This document shows, in pieces, positions 27,761-36,367 of a DNA stretch of 47,554 bases. A program made the translations under genes and the position numbers. The stretch comes from Nitrospirota bacterium (GTDB lineage Bacteria > Nitrospirota > Nitrospiria > JACQBZ01). How positions within the stretch are numbered: position 1 is the stretch's first letter; the number at the start of each line of letters is the position of its first letter. The stretch lies in contig JACQCA010000038.1 of assembly GCA_016201865.1 (NCBI GenBank), positions 1 through 47,554 on the forward strand, read 5' to 3'. Below the pieces are notes generated by a model. That model searched no databases, was not told the origin of the DNA, and saw only the letters and a list, made by a program, of their open reading frames with translations.

Positions 27761-29122
27761 GTGTCGCGGCGATCTGAGAGGACCGTCTTGCGGCTGATCA
27801 ACGTTGTCGGGTCGGTGTTCACAGGCCGCGTCGTGGCAGCGAGCACCTCCATGGCGACAGCTGTGCTGGTGTCACAGTTCATGGGACCGATCGGCAAGGG
27901 CGAGTTCGCGTTTTTGACCATGTCGGCAGGACTGCTGGCGCAAGTACTGGGCCTGCTGGCAGGCCCGGCAGTGGTGTATCTCCTCCCTCGCGGGAGTCGG
28001 CCGTCGATGGCGCTTGCTGGGTTCCTCTCGATCGGCGCTCTCGCCGTGCTCGGTTTTGCTGTGAGTTGGGTTGCGTCGTCGGCAGGCGTTCGACCCGCGT
28101 GGTGGTCGGTTGACCTTGGCCTTCTGGGCATAGTGGTCACGACCAGTTCCTATGCGGTTCTCCTCGTGTACGCCTCCGGTCGGGTGGTGTCGTCCGCATG
28201 GCTGACGGCGGCTCAGCCGGCTCTTCTACTTCTGCTCCTGCTCGCCGCCTACGGGAACGGCCGACAGGAACTGGATCTGCTGGTTCCGGCGCTGGCGCTG
28301 TCACACGCTCTTCCCGGCATTGTCGCCATGGCCATTCTTGCGGGTAGTCGGGCCCTGCAGGGCAGCCTCGGATGGCGCAGCGTTGCCAGTGCGGGTGGCA
28401 GTCTTGCGGCCTTCGGATTGATCGTACAGATCGCCAACTTGATGCAGTTCTTGAGCTATCGGGTGGACTTCTTCTTTGTGCGGCACTATCTGGGCGTGTC
28501 ATCGCTCGGCGTGTATTCGGTCGCCGTAAATGTCGCCGAGGCAATCTGGCTCGTTCCAACGGCGGTCGCGACCGTTCTCTTCTCGATGGTTGCGAATGCG
28601 CAGTCCTCGATCCGCATGCATGAGCACGTCGTGCAGAGCGCCAGGGCGTCGTTTGTGGTGGCTGCCGTACTTGTGATCATTGCCTGTTCGCTGCCGACGT
28701 CCTTGTGGTCGATTCTGTTCGGCGCCGGGTTCGATCGTGTGCGCTTCGCGTTGGTAGCCCTCAGCCCAGGGGTCACTGTCTTTGCGCCTGGCTCTGTCGT
28801 GGCCAGCTACTTCGCTGGCACCGGTCGCTTTCGCGTCAATGCAGGAGCATCCGCGGTTGGATTAGTCGTAGGCTTGGTCGGATATGCGCTGCTGGTTCCC
28901 CGTCTGGGTATCGTGGGCGCCGGTTTGGCATCGAGCGTGGCATACATCGCCACAGCCTGCGTCTTGCTGCGAGCCTTTGCGAAAGAGACAGGGATACCAG
29001 TCCGACCGCTTGATCTGCGCCGGCTGCTCGCGTCGATCATCTGGGTCGCAGCTCAAGGTGTTTCCGCGGGTCACAAGACCGAGGGTATCTCCCCTGCATC
29101 GCCAAAAGTGCGTGCGTGGTGA
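27761..29122 (+). CDS. Wzx-like polysaccharide flippase
   Basis: 453 residues from GTG 27761 (a TTG at 27788 is an alternative). The sequence is hydrophobic throughout with about 12 predicted membrane segments and only short charged loops. The start GSVFTGRVVAASTSMATAVLVSQFMGPIGKGEFAFL resembles the first two helices of polysaccharide transport (PST/MATE-like) proteins. LSYRVDFFFVRHYLGVSSLGVYSVAVNVAEAIW is the typical central signature. It would flip undecaprenyl-linked repeat units across the inner membrane. Placed between a GT4 and a Wzy-like gene, as in many O-antigen or capsule loci. Confidence 0.85.
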   Translation: MSRRSERTVLRLINVVGSVFTGRVVAASTSMATAVLVSQFMGPIGKGEFAFLTMSAGLLAQVLGLLAGPAVVYLLPRGSRPSMALAGFLSIGALAVLGFAVSWVASSAGVRPAWWSVDLGLLGIVVTTSSYAVLLVYASGRVVSSAWLTAAQPALLLLLLLAAYGNGRQELDLLVPALALSHALPGIVAMAILAGSRALQGSLGWRSVASAGGSLAAFGLIVQIANLMQFLSYRVDFFFVRHYLGVSSLGVYSVAVNVAEAIWLVPTAVATVLFSMVANAQSSIRMHEHVVQSARASFVVAAVLVIIACSLPTSLWSILFGAGFDRVRFALVALSPGVTVFAPGSVVASYFAGTGRFRVNAGASAVGLVVGLVGYALLVPRLGIVGAGLASSVAYIATACVLLRAFAKETGIPVRPLDLRRLLASIIWVAAQGVSAGHKTEGISPASPKVRAW

Positions 29123-29212
29123 GCCTCGCTCGTTGAGTGGTCGCGTTCTCCGAGAGCGATGGTCAAGCTTGGTGCATAACCGGACGCAGTCGCGTCAATA
29201 CACGACTTGATA

Positions 29213-30658
29213 ATGACTTCAGCCTCCTTACTCGTCGTCTTCTGCCTCTTCTTCATTGTGTCGGCTCGAACGCTGGCTCGTCGAGATGGCGTCTTCTTCG
29301 CATTCTACGCTGTCCTGTTCGTCTACACGTTTTTCACGCAAGTCGCGTGGATCGCGTACCCTGAAGCCTTCGGGACCCTCGTCCCCGGCGCTGCCCTGAT
29401 CAGTGACAGCACACTTCAGGCATATCAGGCCTTTGTTACTGCGTCCTTCGTCGGCCTGTTCTTCGTACTCTGGCGAGGGACTCACGGGCGGGTCGCTCTG
29501 CGCACGTACCAGGAGCCGAGTGATCCCTGGCGTTTTGCGTGCTTCATTCTCCTCGTGCTGCTCTATGATGCAATATTGGTGGGGATCCTGGTCCAGAACT
29601 ATGAGACCCTCAGCTACGAAACACCCGATGCTCTGAAGGGCCAAACTCTCTTCGCACGACCCTACAACCTATTTGGCGCTGTGTTCCTGGCGCTTTATGC
29701 CACCGCCGCTCGTGCCAAAGTGGGGAGCTTCCCACGCCGTGCCTGCCAATTCTTGATGGCGCTGACCGGGGGGATCTTCCTTGTCATCTCGGTTCGGGCG
29801 GGATCGCGGACAGGTATAGCTTCCACAATGATTGGGGTCGTGTGTTTCGAGGCCCTGTTAGCGGGTACCGCGCGACGCTTGCTCAGCGCCCGTCTGCTGA
29901 TCGGCGCGATCGGTATTTTTCTTCTACTGACGGCAGTCGCCACCTTCCGAGTAGAGGTCGAGGGGCCAATGAGCCTGAGCAGCCTCCGCGGCCGATTGTT
30001 ATCCGACCCTGGGTGGTTCGTGACGAATCGGCTCAATATCCAAGCGCTCGTTTTTGGCGACTACGCCGGGCCGTCGGTGGTCCTGCTGAGCTCGATGGCG
30101 GACGGGGTAGTGATTCCGGGCGACGCTGTACCAGCACTTCTTTTCGGCTGCCTGCCGTTCGGCGGCTTTTCCGGCTACCCGTCCCTTGGCTACATAGTCA
30201 GCCGCATCGTCGATACGTCATACACTGAGACCTGGCAAGGGTTTGGGTACTACATCCTGGTGGAGGGCTACAACGTGATGGGGTGGTTTGGCATTTTATA
30301 CAACGCCGTCGTCATCGGCTGTGCGCTGCGAGTCTCGCGCCGGTTCTGGAACACGCCGGACAGACTCTATCGGGCTTTCGTGGGCGCGCTTTTTGCGATG
30401 CAAGCTCTTCTGATCGTCCGAGGGCAGAGTTCGGAAATCATCCGCTCATGGTACTTGGTGATTCTACCGGGTCTCGTGTTGCTGTGGCTTGGGAATGGCC
30501 TGCGCGCAGACTGGCCCAGGCGTCAACGCGGGGGCGACTTAACCGTCACGGGCACGCTGGTCGCTACGTCCGCCGGCCGCACGAACTTGGCGACCCAGCC
30601 GGCCGCCGCTGAGTCCCGCATTTCACCCAAGCGCGCTTTCGGATTTGAGAAAACGTAG
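29213..30658 (+). CDS. Wzy-like polysaccharide polymerase
   Basis: 481 residues from ATG 29213 (an in-frame TTG lies six bases earlier). About 11-12 membrane segments are visible with a larger periplasmic loop around residues 235-350. That loop includes residues such as PVTNRL-like WFVTNRLNIQALVFGDY and GCLPFGGFSGYPSLGYIVS. Sequence similarity is low, as usual for Wzy, so the call rests on topology, on an Arg-containing loop (SVRAGSRTG, VRGQSSEIIRSWY) and on position next to Wzx. It should join repeat units in the periplasm, with the Wzz-like protein at 18337 controlling length. Confidence 0.7.
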   Translation: MTSASLLVVFCLFFIVSARTLARRDGVFFAFYAVLFVYTFFTQVAWIAYPEAFGTLVPGAALISDSTLQAYQAFVTASFVGLFFVLWRGTHGRVALRTYQEPSDPWRFACFILLVLLYDAILVGILVQNYETLSYETPDALKGQTLFARPYNLFGAVFLALYATAARAKVGSFPRRACQFLMALTGGIFLVISVRAGSRTGIASTMIGVVCFEALLAGTARRLLSARLLIGAIGIFLLLTAVATFRVEVEGPMSLSSLRGRLLSDPGWFVTNRLNIQALVFGDYAGPSVVLLSSMADGVVIPGDAVPALLFGCLPFGGFSGYPSLGYIVSRIVDTSYTETWQGFGYYILVEGYNVMGWFGILYNAVVIGCALRVSRRFWNTPDRLYRAFVGALFAMQALLIVRGQSSEIIRSWYLVILPGLVLLWLGNGLRADWPRRQRGGDLTVTGTLVATSAGRTNLATQPAAAESRISPKRAFGFEKT

Positions 30659-30708
30659 CTCACGGATAATATTTTGACGATGAACCTTCGAAGGGGAATA
30701 AACAAATA

Positions 30709-32484
30709 GTGTGCGGCATTTGCGGAATATTGAATTTTGACGGCGCGCCCGTCCGCCCGGAAGAAATAACGGCGATGAGTCGCGTTCTTGCGCATCGCGG
30801 TCCTGACGACGATGGCGTCCATCTCGACGGCGCGCTCGGGCTGGGGCATCGGCGGCTTTCGATCATCGACGTGGCACACGGGCATCAGCCGATGACCAAC
30901 GAAGATAATACGGTTTGGGTCGTCTTCAACGGCATGATCTACAATTACAAGCCGCTCGCAGATGCATTGGTTCGATCGGGACGGAAATTCGCGACGAACT
31001 GCGACACCGAAGTCCTTGTTCACGCATACGAAGAATGGGGCATCAAGATGCTCGAGCGGTTGAACGGACAGTTTGCTTTTGCCATCTGGGATGGCAAGCA
31101 GCTTTTCATGGCGCGCGATCGAATGGGAGAAAAACCGCTCTACTACGCCGTCGTGAACGAGACCTTTTATTTTGCATCCGAAATCAAAAGTCTCCTGGCG
31201 CATGTTCGCCCCCAACCCAACATCCCACCCGACTTTTTCGTTTTCGAAAACACGTTGACCGATGACACGCTCTTTCAAGGCATCAAAGAACTCCAGCCCG
31301 CGCATTATCTTTTGGTGAATGAACGCCGCGATCTCACGCCACGACGTTACTGGTCAATCTCAAACGAAGTGAATGAAGACCTAACCGAAGCCGAAGCCGT
31401 CCAACAGTTACGCGATTTAGTTTACGATGCCGTGACGATTCGCTTACAATCCGAAGTCCCGGTAGGAATGTATTTGTCGGGAGGCTTGGACTCTTCGATC
31501 ATTGCGTGCATCGCGAAACCGGGTTGCGTCTTTACAAGTTTCTACGCCGAGCCGGGCAAATTCGACGAGCGCGAAGCGGCGCGCGCGGTGGCACGTCAAA
31601 TCAGAACGGAGCAAATATTTGTGACACTCAAGCCGGAAGATGTCCCTTCGCTCTTCGAAAACATTATTTACCATCTCGATCAACCCATCTCCAGTTCGTC
31701 CACCATCACCAGTTTCAATCTGGCACACAATGCGCGGGAAATTGTCAAAGTCGTTTTGAATGGACAGGGCGCGGACGAATTATTCGGCGGCTACGGTCGC
31801 TATGTCCTGTTGCATCACGAAGTCGAACTGGGGCACCTGCCGTTCTTTGCGCAATACACTCCGATGGCTCGTCGCTTTTGGAATTCGAACATGTTCGGCG
31901 ACCCGGCGCTGCGCTATCTCGAATTGAACCAGCGCGTCTCGCCTCGTACTTCATTGCCGGCGGATACGGTCCGGCAATTATTTGCGTATCATTCCGACAT
32001 AGTTTCTCAAATGGGCTATACCGATGCCGCGATTACGCTCCAAGACTTGATCAAAATGGACGACCGCGGCTGCGCGCATGTCGGACTCGAAAGCCGCTCG
32101 CCGTTTCTCGATCATCGCATCGTCGAATTTGCTTTTCGTCTGCCGGCTCGTTTCAAAATTCGGTCAGGTGGTGCGACGAAATGGATCTTGCGCGAGGTCG
32201 CGCGCGAGTTCGTGCCGCTGGAAATCGTCGAGCGCAAGGACAAGATGGGGATGGTCAGCCCGATCGGTGTGTGGCTGCGGCGCGAATTGCGCTCGTGGAC
32301 CGAATCACTTGTCGCGTCGCTCCAAGCGCGCCGGCTCGATTTGCCGACTGAAAAACCGGAAGATAATGAGTACGACCGGCGTCTGCACGCGCTCATCAGC
32401 ATGGAACTATGGTTCCGCAGATTTATTGACCGAAGCGAATTGATTTCAACCAAGGAACAACATCAAGTCATTCAAAAAGTTTGA
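30709..32484 (+). CDS. asnB: AsnB-type glutamine-dependent amidotransferase
   Basis: 591 residues. A GTG start puts Cys2 of MCGICGILNFDG in the nucleophile position of a class II glutaminase domain, with LAHRGPDDDGV and the glutamine-loop region GLGHRRLSIID following. The synthetase domain contains the PP-loop SGGLDSS at residues 257-263 and GQGADELFGGY. It matches asparagine synthetase over its full length. In polysaccharide loci such proteins (for example WbpS) are thought to amidate uronic acids, which fits the aminouronic acid genes upstream. Aspartate to asparagine remains possible. Codon style (many CGCG runs) differs from both neighbours. Confidence 0.9.
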   Translation: MCGICGILNFDGAPVRPEEITAMSRVLAHRGPDDDGVHLDGALGLGHRRLSIIDVAHGHQPMTNEDNTVWVVFNGMIYNYKPLADALVRSGRKFATNCDTEVLVHAYEEWGIKMLERLNGQFAFAIWDGKQLFMARDRMGEKPLYYAVVNETFYFASEIKSLLAHVRPQPNIPPDFFVFENTLTDDTLFQGIKELQPAHYLLVNERRDLTPRRYWSISNEVNEDLTEAEAVQQLRDLVYDAVTIRLQSEVPVGMYLSGGLDSSIIACIAKPGCVFTSFYAEPGKFDEREAARAVARQIRTEQIFVTLKPEDVPSLFENIIYHLDQPISSSSTITSFNLAHNAREIVKVVLNGQGADELFGGYGRYVLLHHEVELGHLPFFAQYTPMARRFWNSNMFGDPALRYLELNQRVSPRTSLPADTVRQLFAYHSDIVSQMGYTDAAITLQDLIKMDDRGCAHVGLESRSPFLDHRIVEFAFRLPARFKIRSGGATKWILREVAREFVPLEIVERKDKMGMVSPIGVWLRRELRSWTESLVASLQARRLDLPTEKPEDNEYDRRLHALISMELWFRRFIDRSELISTKEQHQVIQKV

Positions 32485-32560
32485 TGATAAACAATCAAGA
32501 GGAGAAAAATAGGAAAAACATCCATTGCCCGAATTTACCGCGATTGGTTTTCCCAATCAC

Positions 32561-32586
32561 TATAATAATTTTACGGGAGGTGACGA
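32561..32586 (+). promoter_or_regulatory. Strong Shine-Dalgarno and possible -10 before the radical SAM gene
   Basis: TATAAT at 32561-32566 is followed by GGGAGGTGA shortly before the ATG at 32587. A small hairpin GATTGG/CCAATC (32542-32558) lies just upstream. No good -35 box sits at the right distance, so promoter activity is uncertain; the ribosome site is clear. Confidence 0.4.
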
Positions 32587-34074
32587 ATGAGAGACCCGAA
32601 AGTTCTTTTGATTTACCCGCCCCCCCGGTTATTGCCGATTGAGACTCCAAGACCAGACGGCTCGCTGGGCATGCTTTATCTGGCTGGAGCTTTAAGGCAG
32701 ATTGGGATTGAAGCGGATCTACTGGATACATCCATCGGCGGCCCCAAAGACACGCTAGAGGATACATTTTACCGAAACGTACAACTTGAGAACGGCCTGA
32801 CCCAGATTGGAATGTCGTGGGACAGAATCGCCGAGGCGGCGGCCGGTTATGACATTGTGGGGATACATTCCAACCACACTTCACAGACCAAAGCATCGTT
32901 CAAGGTGGCGGAGATTGTGAAGCGGGTGAATCCCAAGGCGCTGGTAATAGCCGGCGGAATAAGCGCCAGAGCGTTGTGGCAACGGTTCGTCGACCAGGGG
33001 ACATTTGATCTGATTTGCACCAGTGAGGGTGAGAGGACAATCCAGGAAATTGCCCAACGGTTCAGGCAAGGACAGCGTTACCAGGGAATTTGCGGCACGC
33101 TTGGCAATCCGCCACACTTTCATCAAAACCTCGATGAGCTTCCATTCCCAACTTGGGACAAGTTATTGCTTGATAAATACGAGCAGATAGCCGCACCTCA
33201 CGGGGTTGACTTGACCGGCCAGCAATACCGCTATCAGAATTTGATGACCTCGAGAGGTTGTCCGTTCCAATGCGCTTACTGTCATATCTCAAAGGAGAGA
33301 TTCAATAGAAGCGAGGAAATTGGCAACGTCGGCGCACTCCGGCTTAAATCCGTTGACAGGGTGCTTCAGGAGATTGAGGTGCTTCAATCTTTAGGAGTGA
33401 AGAAGATCTTTATTGAGGACGACTCTCTGTTGGCGAAGAAAGCGCGAATCATAAGCATCTTTAAGGCGATACAAGGCAAGGATCTGCTTATCGCCGATGT
33501 CAACGGAGTGAATCTCGTTCATCTGTTCAAGCGCACCGCAAACGGGCTGGAACCCGACAAAGAGTATCTTCAGCTTCTCTTTAGTGCCGGCCTACGCCAA
33601 ATCGTCTTCCCCGTAGAATCAGGCTCCCAGAGAGTGATAGATAAGTATGCGACGGGCAAACTGACTCTAGAAACCATGGACGTGATTAGCCTCATTCGGG
33701 TGGCGAAGTCCGTTGGGATGATCTGCCCAATCAACATAATGATCGGTTTCCCAGATGAAACCGAACAAGAAATGATGATGAGCATCGAGCTCTCAAAGAG
33801 ACTGATCGACGCAGGCACCGACTACGTGACCTTTTTCATTCCGATTCCCTTTCCGGGAAGCCAGCTTTACGACATCGCTATAGAGAACGGACATCTCCGT
33901 CCTGACTTTGACACCGACATAATGAATTACAAGAACGGGGTAATGGAAAACACCACCGTTCCGAAAGAGCGAATTGTAGCGCTTCGCGATTGGGCGTGGA
34001 CCACAGTCAATTCCAAAGAGCATATTGCCAAAAGGCTCCAAGAAAGCATGGGGGCCCGCTGGCAGGAAGTCTAA
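32587..34074 (+). CDS. Cobalamin-binding-domain radical SAM enzyme
   Basis: 495 residues. The N-terminal 150 residues look like a B12-binding Rossmann domain (KVLLIYPPPRLLPIETPRPDGSLGMLYLAGAL, then VIAGGISARALWQ), although no classical DxHxxG motif is present. The radical SAM core starts at the cluster motif CPFQCAYC (Cys225, Cys229, Cys232). FIEDDSLLAKKARI and FPVESGSQRVIDKYATGK are typical of the Elp3/MiaB/B12-rSAM fold, and MIGFPDETEQE is also conserved. Such enzymes in surface-glycan loci may methylate or rearrange unreactive carbons, but here substrate and reaction are unknown. A second gene for a methyltransferase-like protein follows after a strong hairpin. Confidence 0.85.
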   Translation: MRDPKVLLIYPPPRLLPIETPRPDGSLGMLYLAGALRQIGIEADLLDTSIGGPKDTLEDTFYRNVQLENGLTQIGMSWDRIAEAAAGYDIVGIHSNHTSQTKASFKVAEIVKRVNPKALVIAGGISARALWQRFVDQGTFDLICTSEGERTIQEIAQRFRQGQRYQGICGTLGNPPHFHQNLDELPFPTWDKLLLDKYEQIAAPHGVDLTGQQYRYQNLMTSRGCPFQCAYCHISKERFNRSEEIGNVGALRLKSVDRVLQEIEVLQSLGVKKIFIEDDSLLAKKARIISIFKAIQGKDLLIADVNGVNLVHLFKRTANGLEPDKEYLQLLFSAGLRQIVFPVESGSQRVIDKYATGKLTLETMDVISLIRVAKSVGMICPINIMIGFPDETEQEMMMSIELSKRLIDAGTDYVTFFIPIPFPGSQLYDIAIENGHLRPDFDTDIMNYKNGVMENTTVPKERIVALRDWAWTTVNSKEHIAKRLQESMGARWQEV

Positions 34075-34081
34075 CAAATTA

Positions 34082-34116
34082 AGGATTTTTTCGCGCGACA
34101 GCCGCGAAAAAATCCT
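34082..34116. repeat. 14-bp perfect inverted repeat downstream of the radical SAM gene
   Basis: AGGATTTTTTCGCG (34082-34095) and CGCGAAAAAATCCT (34103-34116) pair perfectly around a seven-base loop CGACAGC. It begins eight bases after the radical SAM stop. The T-run lies inside the stem and not after it, so ordinary Rho-independent termination is not predicted; it could be an mRNA-stabilising hairpin, a protein-binding site or an element end. Confidence 0.6.
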
Positions 34117-34158
34117 GGGTTGGACTAAATCCTGTGCCACGACGAAGGACGTTCGACG

Positions 34159-35097
34159 ATGCACTGGAAACTGAAAGCGGCCATACAAAATACCGTATCC
34201 CTGTTGCCCTCCTCTGCCGGGTATGCCGTGTATTACTGGATACAGCGGCACTTTGGCGGTCTGAGGCAGATGAACCCCGTGGGCGGGTTATCAGCAGGGA
34301 TCGAGATCTGGAAACGGATCGACAGGCACGGCTCCGACCCCGTCGGCAAGGTTTTTCTGGAAGTCGGAACGGGAAGAGCGCCCATCACACCTCTGTCCTA
34401 CTGGTTGATGGGGGCCGACAGGACCATTACCATCGATCTGAATCCCTATTTGCGGGCCGAGCTGGTCCGGGAAAGCCTTCAGTACATCGCGGACCATGAC
34501 GGGGAAGTGCGGCGGTTGTTCGGGGACTTCCTGGAAGCTCGAAGGCTGGATGAGCTGCTCGGTTTTCACCGCAAATACCCCTTTACGGTGGGCGCGTTCC
34601 TCGATCTGTGCCGCATCGATTATGTCGCGCCCGGCGATGCCGCTCAGACCCATTTGGCCGAGCGGAGCATCGACTTTCACACCTCGTACACCGTACTCGA
34701 ACACATACCGCCGCAGACAGTGCGTCGGATTCTCGCGGAGGGGATCCGCATCGTCGCCAAGGGTGGGTTGTTCATCCATAAAATAGACTACAGCGACCAC
34801 TTCTCGCATTCGGACAGGACCATACTCCCCGTCAATTTTCTTCAATACTCCGACGCCGAATGGGAACGCTATGCCGGCAACCGCTACATGTATATGAACA
34901 GGCTGAGGCATGACGACTACATCAGCCTGTTTCAGGATGCGGGACACAGCCTCCTGGCGGCCGAGTGCGAGGTATGCCCGCGGTCGCGCGAATCGATCAC
35001 AAGCGGGCGTCTGCGTCTGGATGGGCGCTTCTACGGCAAGTCGGAAGAGACGCTTGCCACCATAGGCTCCTGGATCGTGTCGCGGAAGGGCGAATGA
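34159..35097 (+). CDS. SAM-dependent methyltransferase-like protein
   Basis: 312 residues with a class I methyltransferase fold. Motif I is VFLEVGTGRAPITPLSYWL near residue 65, and the acidic end of strand 2 is TITIDLNPYL. A post-core segment FHTSYTVLEHIPPQTVRRIL matches the SAM-binding strand 4 region of Methyltransf_11/23 proteins. The insert between strands 2 and 4 (about 60 residues, IADHDGEVRRLFGDF to APGDAAQ) is longer than usual. Substrate unknown; could methylate a sugar or a lipid-linked intermediate. It follows the radical SAM gene across the inverted repeat. The 127-base gap after it shows nothing I recognise. Confidence 0.75.
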   Translation: MHWKLKAAIQNTVSLLPSSAGYAVYYWIQRHFGGLRQMNPVGGLSAGIEIWKRIDRHGSDPVGKVFLEVGTGRAPITPLSYWLMGADRTITIDLNPYLRAELVRESLQYIADHDGEVRRLFGDFLEARRLDELLGFHRKYPFTVGAFLDLCRIDYVAPGDAAQTHLAERSIDFHTSYTVLEHIPPQTVRRILAEGIRIVAKGGLFIHKIDYSDHFSHSDRTILPVNFLQYSDAEWERYAGNRYMYMNRLRHDDYISLFQDAGHSLLAAECEVCPRSRESITSGRLRLDGRFYGKSEETLATIGSWIVSRKGE

Positions 35098-35224
35098 AAG
35101 ACACAAGACGGACATTGCGCCGAGGATCCCCTGAAACAACGCGTTACGGGCGACGAACGGGTGTGTACGCCACTTGAGCTGGACTCTTCCGGCGCATCCG
35201 TAGCAAGAACCTCTTCAAACAAAA

Positions 35225-36355
35225 ATGAGAAGACTCAAGGTGTTGCTCGTAACACGCGTTGATCGGGTGGATATCGGCGGAGTCCAATTATCGACGTTGA
35301 TAATGGCAAATGCGCTTCAGAACGTTGGCCACCAAGTGTACGTCATGTGTAACTCCGATCACCCATTCGTTGATGAGTTTACGAAACAAGGGCTAACGGT
35401 GGTCTCTGCTCCTCTCGGGTTGAGTATCCTATCGCTGATCACAGATGTCGGCATACTCCGCCGATTCGTCGCACAAAATCCAATAGATATCGTTCATTTT
35501 CAATATGCCCGTTCCGCTTTCATGGCTCCTTTCTGCCGTGGTGCGCGCAAATCAGCAAAAGTGCGGACTGTATGGACGTGCAGGGGTATACAAAAACGCG
35601 CCTATTGGATAATGGGTCCGTTTGCGAACCGGTTTATTGATGTCGTCATTGGTAACTGTCAACAAGAGAGGGACAAATTGATCCAACGTGGTGTCTCTTC
35701 ACGCAAAGTGGCCTTTGCGTATAACCCACCCGCGATAGGAATTCCGGAAGACACAACCAAGGACTCTCGGTTACTCAAGGAGTTTAACATTGACTCGACC
35801 GCCCCAGTTATCGGCACGGCGTCCCGGTTGTCACCCGAAAGGGGGGTGAAGTATTTCATAGAAGCTGCCGCCAAGATCCTAGTACATAATTCGCACGTCA
35901 AGTTCGTAATTGCTGGTGGTGGGCCACTAGAACAGAAGCTGAAGGAATTGGCCGAAAGTCTCCAGATTAGCCAGCACATAAGATTCGTGGGCACTCGCAG
36001 AGATATGTCACGCGTGTATTCGATTTTAGACATTTTCGTTAACCCGATTCCAGCCGCCTATGGTGTAGCCGGAACTGGAAACACAACCGCCGAAGCGATG
36101 GTGTGTGCGCGGCCGGTAGTTACGACAGGCGCCGGCGGGATTGCAGAAATGGTTGTTGATGGTGTTACCGGGATTGTTGTGCCGTCCAGAGACTCCGATG
36201 CATTGGCAGCTGCCTGCCTGCGCTTGCTGAATGATAGAAAGCTGATGGAAGAAATGGGTAAGGCAGGACGCGCAAGGATTCTGAGCAAGTTTACGAGTCG
36301 TCATCTTGTTGAAGAGTTAGAGCGCTGTTACTCGCAAGCTCTGGCAGATGATTGA
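35225..36355 (+). CDS. Glycosyltransferase family 4
   Basis: 376 residues. N-terminal GT4 domain begins LKVLLVTRVDRVDIGGVQLST with the Gly-Gly loop typical of the family, and DIVHFQYARSAFMAPF follows. The C-terminal GT1 domain has PVIGTASRLSPERGVKYFIEAA, FVIAGGGPLEQKLKELAE and IRFVGTRRDM; the donor site is TTAEAMVCARPVVTTGAGGIAEMV with the conserved Glu. No Shine-Dalgarno sequence is evident before ATG 35225. Codon use is less G/C-biased than in the heptose genes that follow 12 bases later, which suggests separate origin. Linkage and sugar specificity cannot be read. Confidence 0.9.
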   Translation: MRRLKVLLVTRVDRVDIGGVQLSTLIMANALQNVGHQVYVMCNSDHPFVDEFTKQGLTVVSAPLGLSILSLITDVGILRRFVAQNPIDIVHFQYARSAFMAPFCRGARKSAKVRTVWTCRGIQKRAYWIMGPFANRFIDVVIGNCQQERDKLIQRGVSSRKVAFAYNPPAIGIPEDTTKDSRLLKEFNIDSTAPVIGTASRLSPERGVKYFIEAAAKILVHNSHVKFVIAGGGPLEQKLKELAESLQISQHIRFVGTRRDMSRVYSILDIFVNPIPAAYGVAGTGNTTAEAMVCARPVVTTGAGGIAEMVVDGVTGIVVPSRDSDALAAACLRLLNDRKLMEEMGKAGRARILSKFTSRHLVEELERCYSQALADD

Positions 36356-36367
36356 ACGGTCTAGCCA

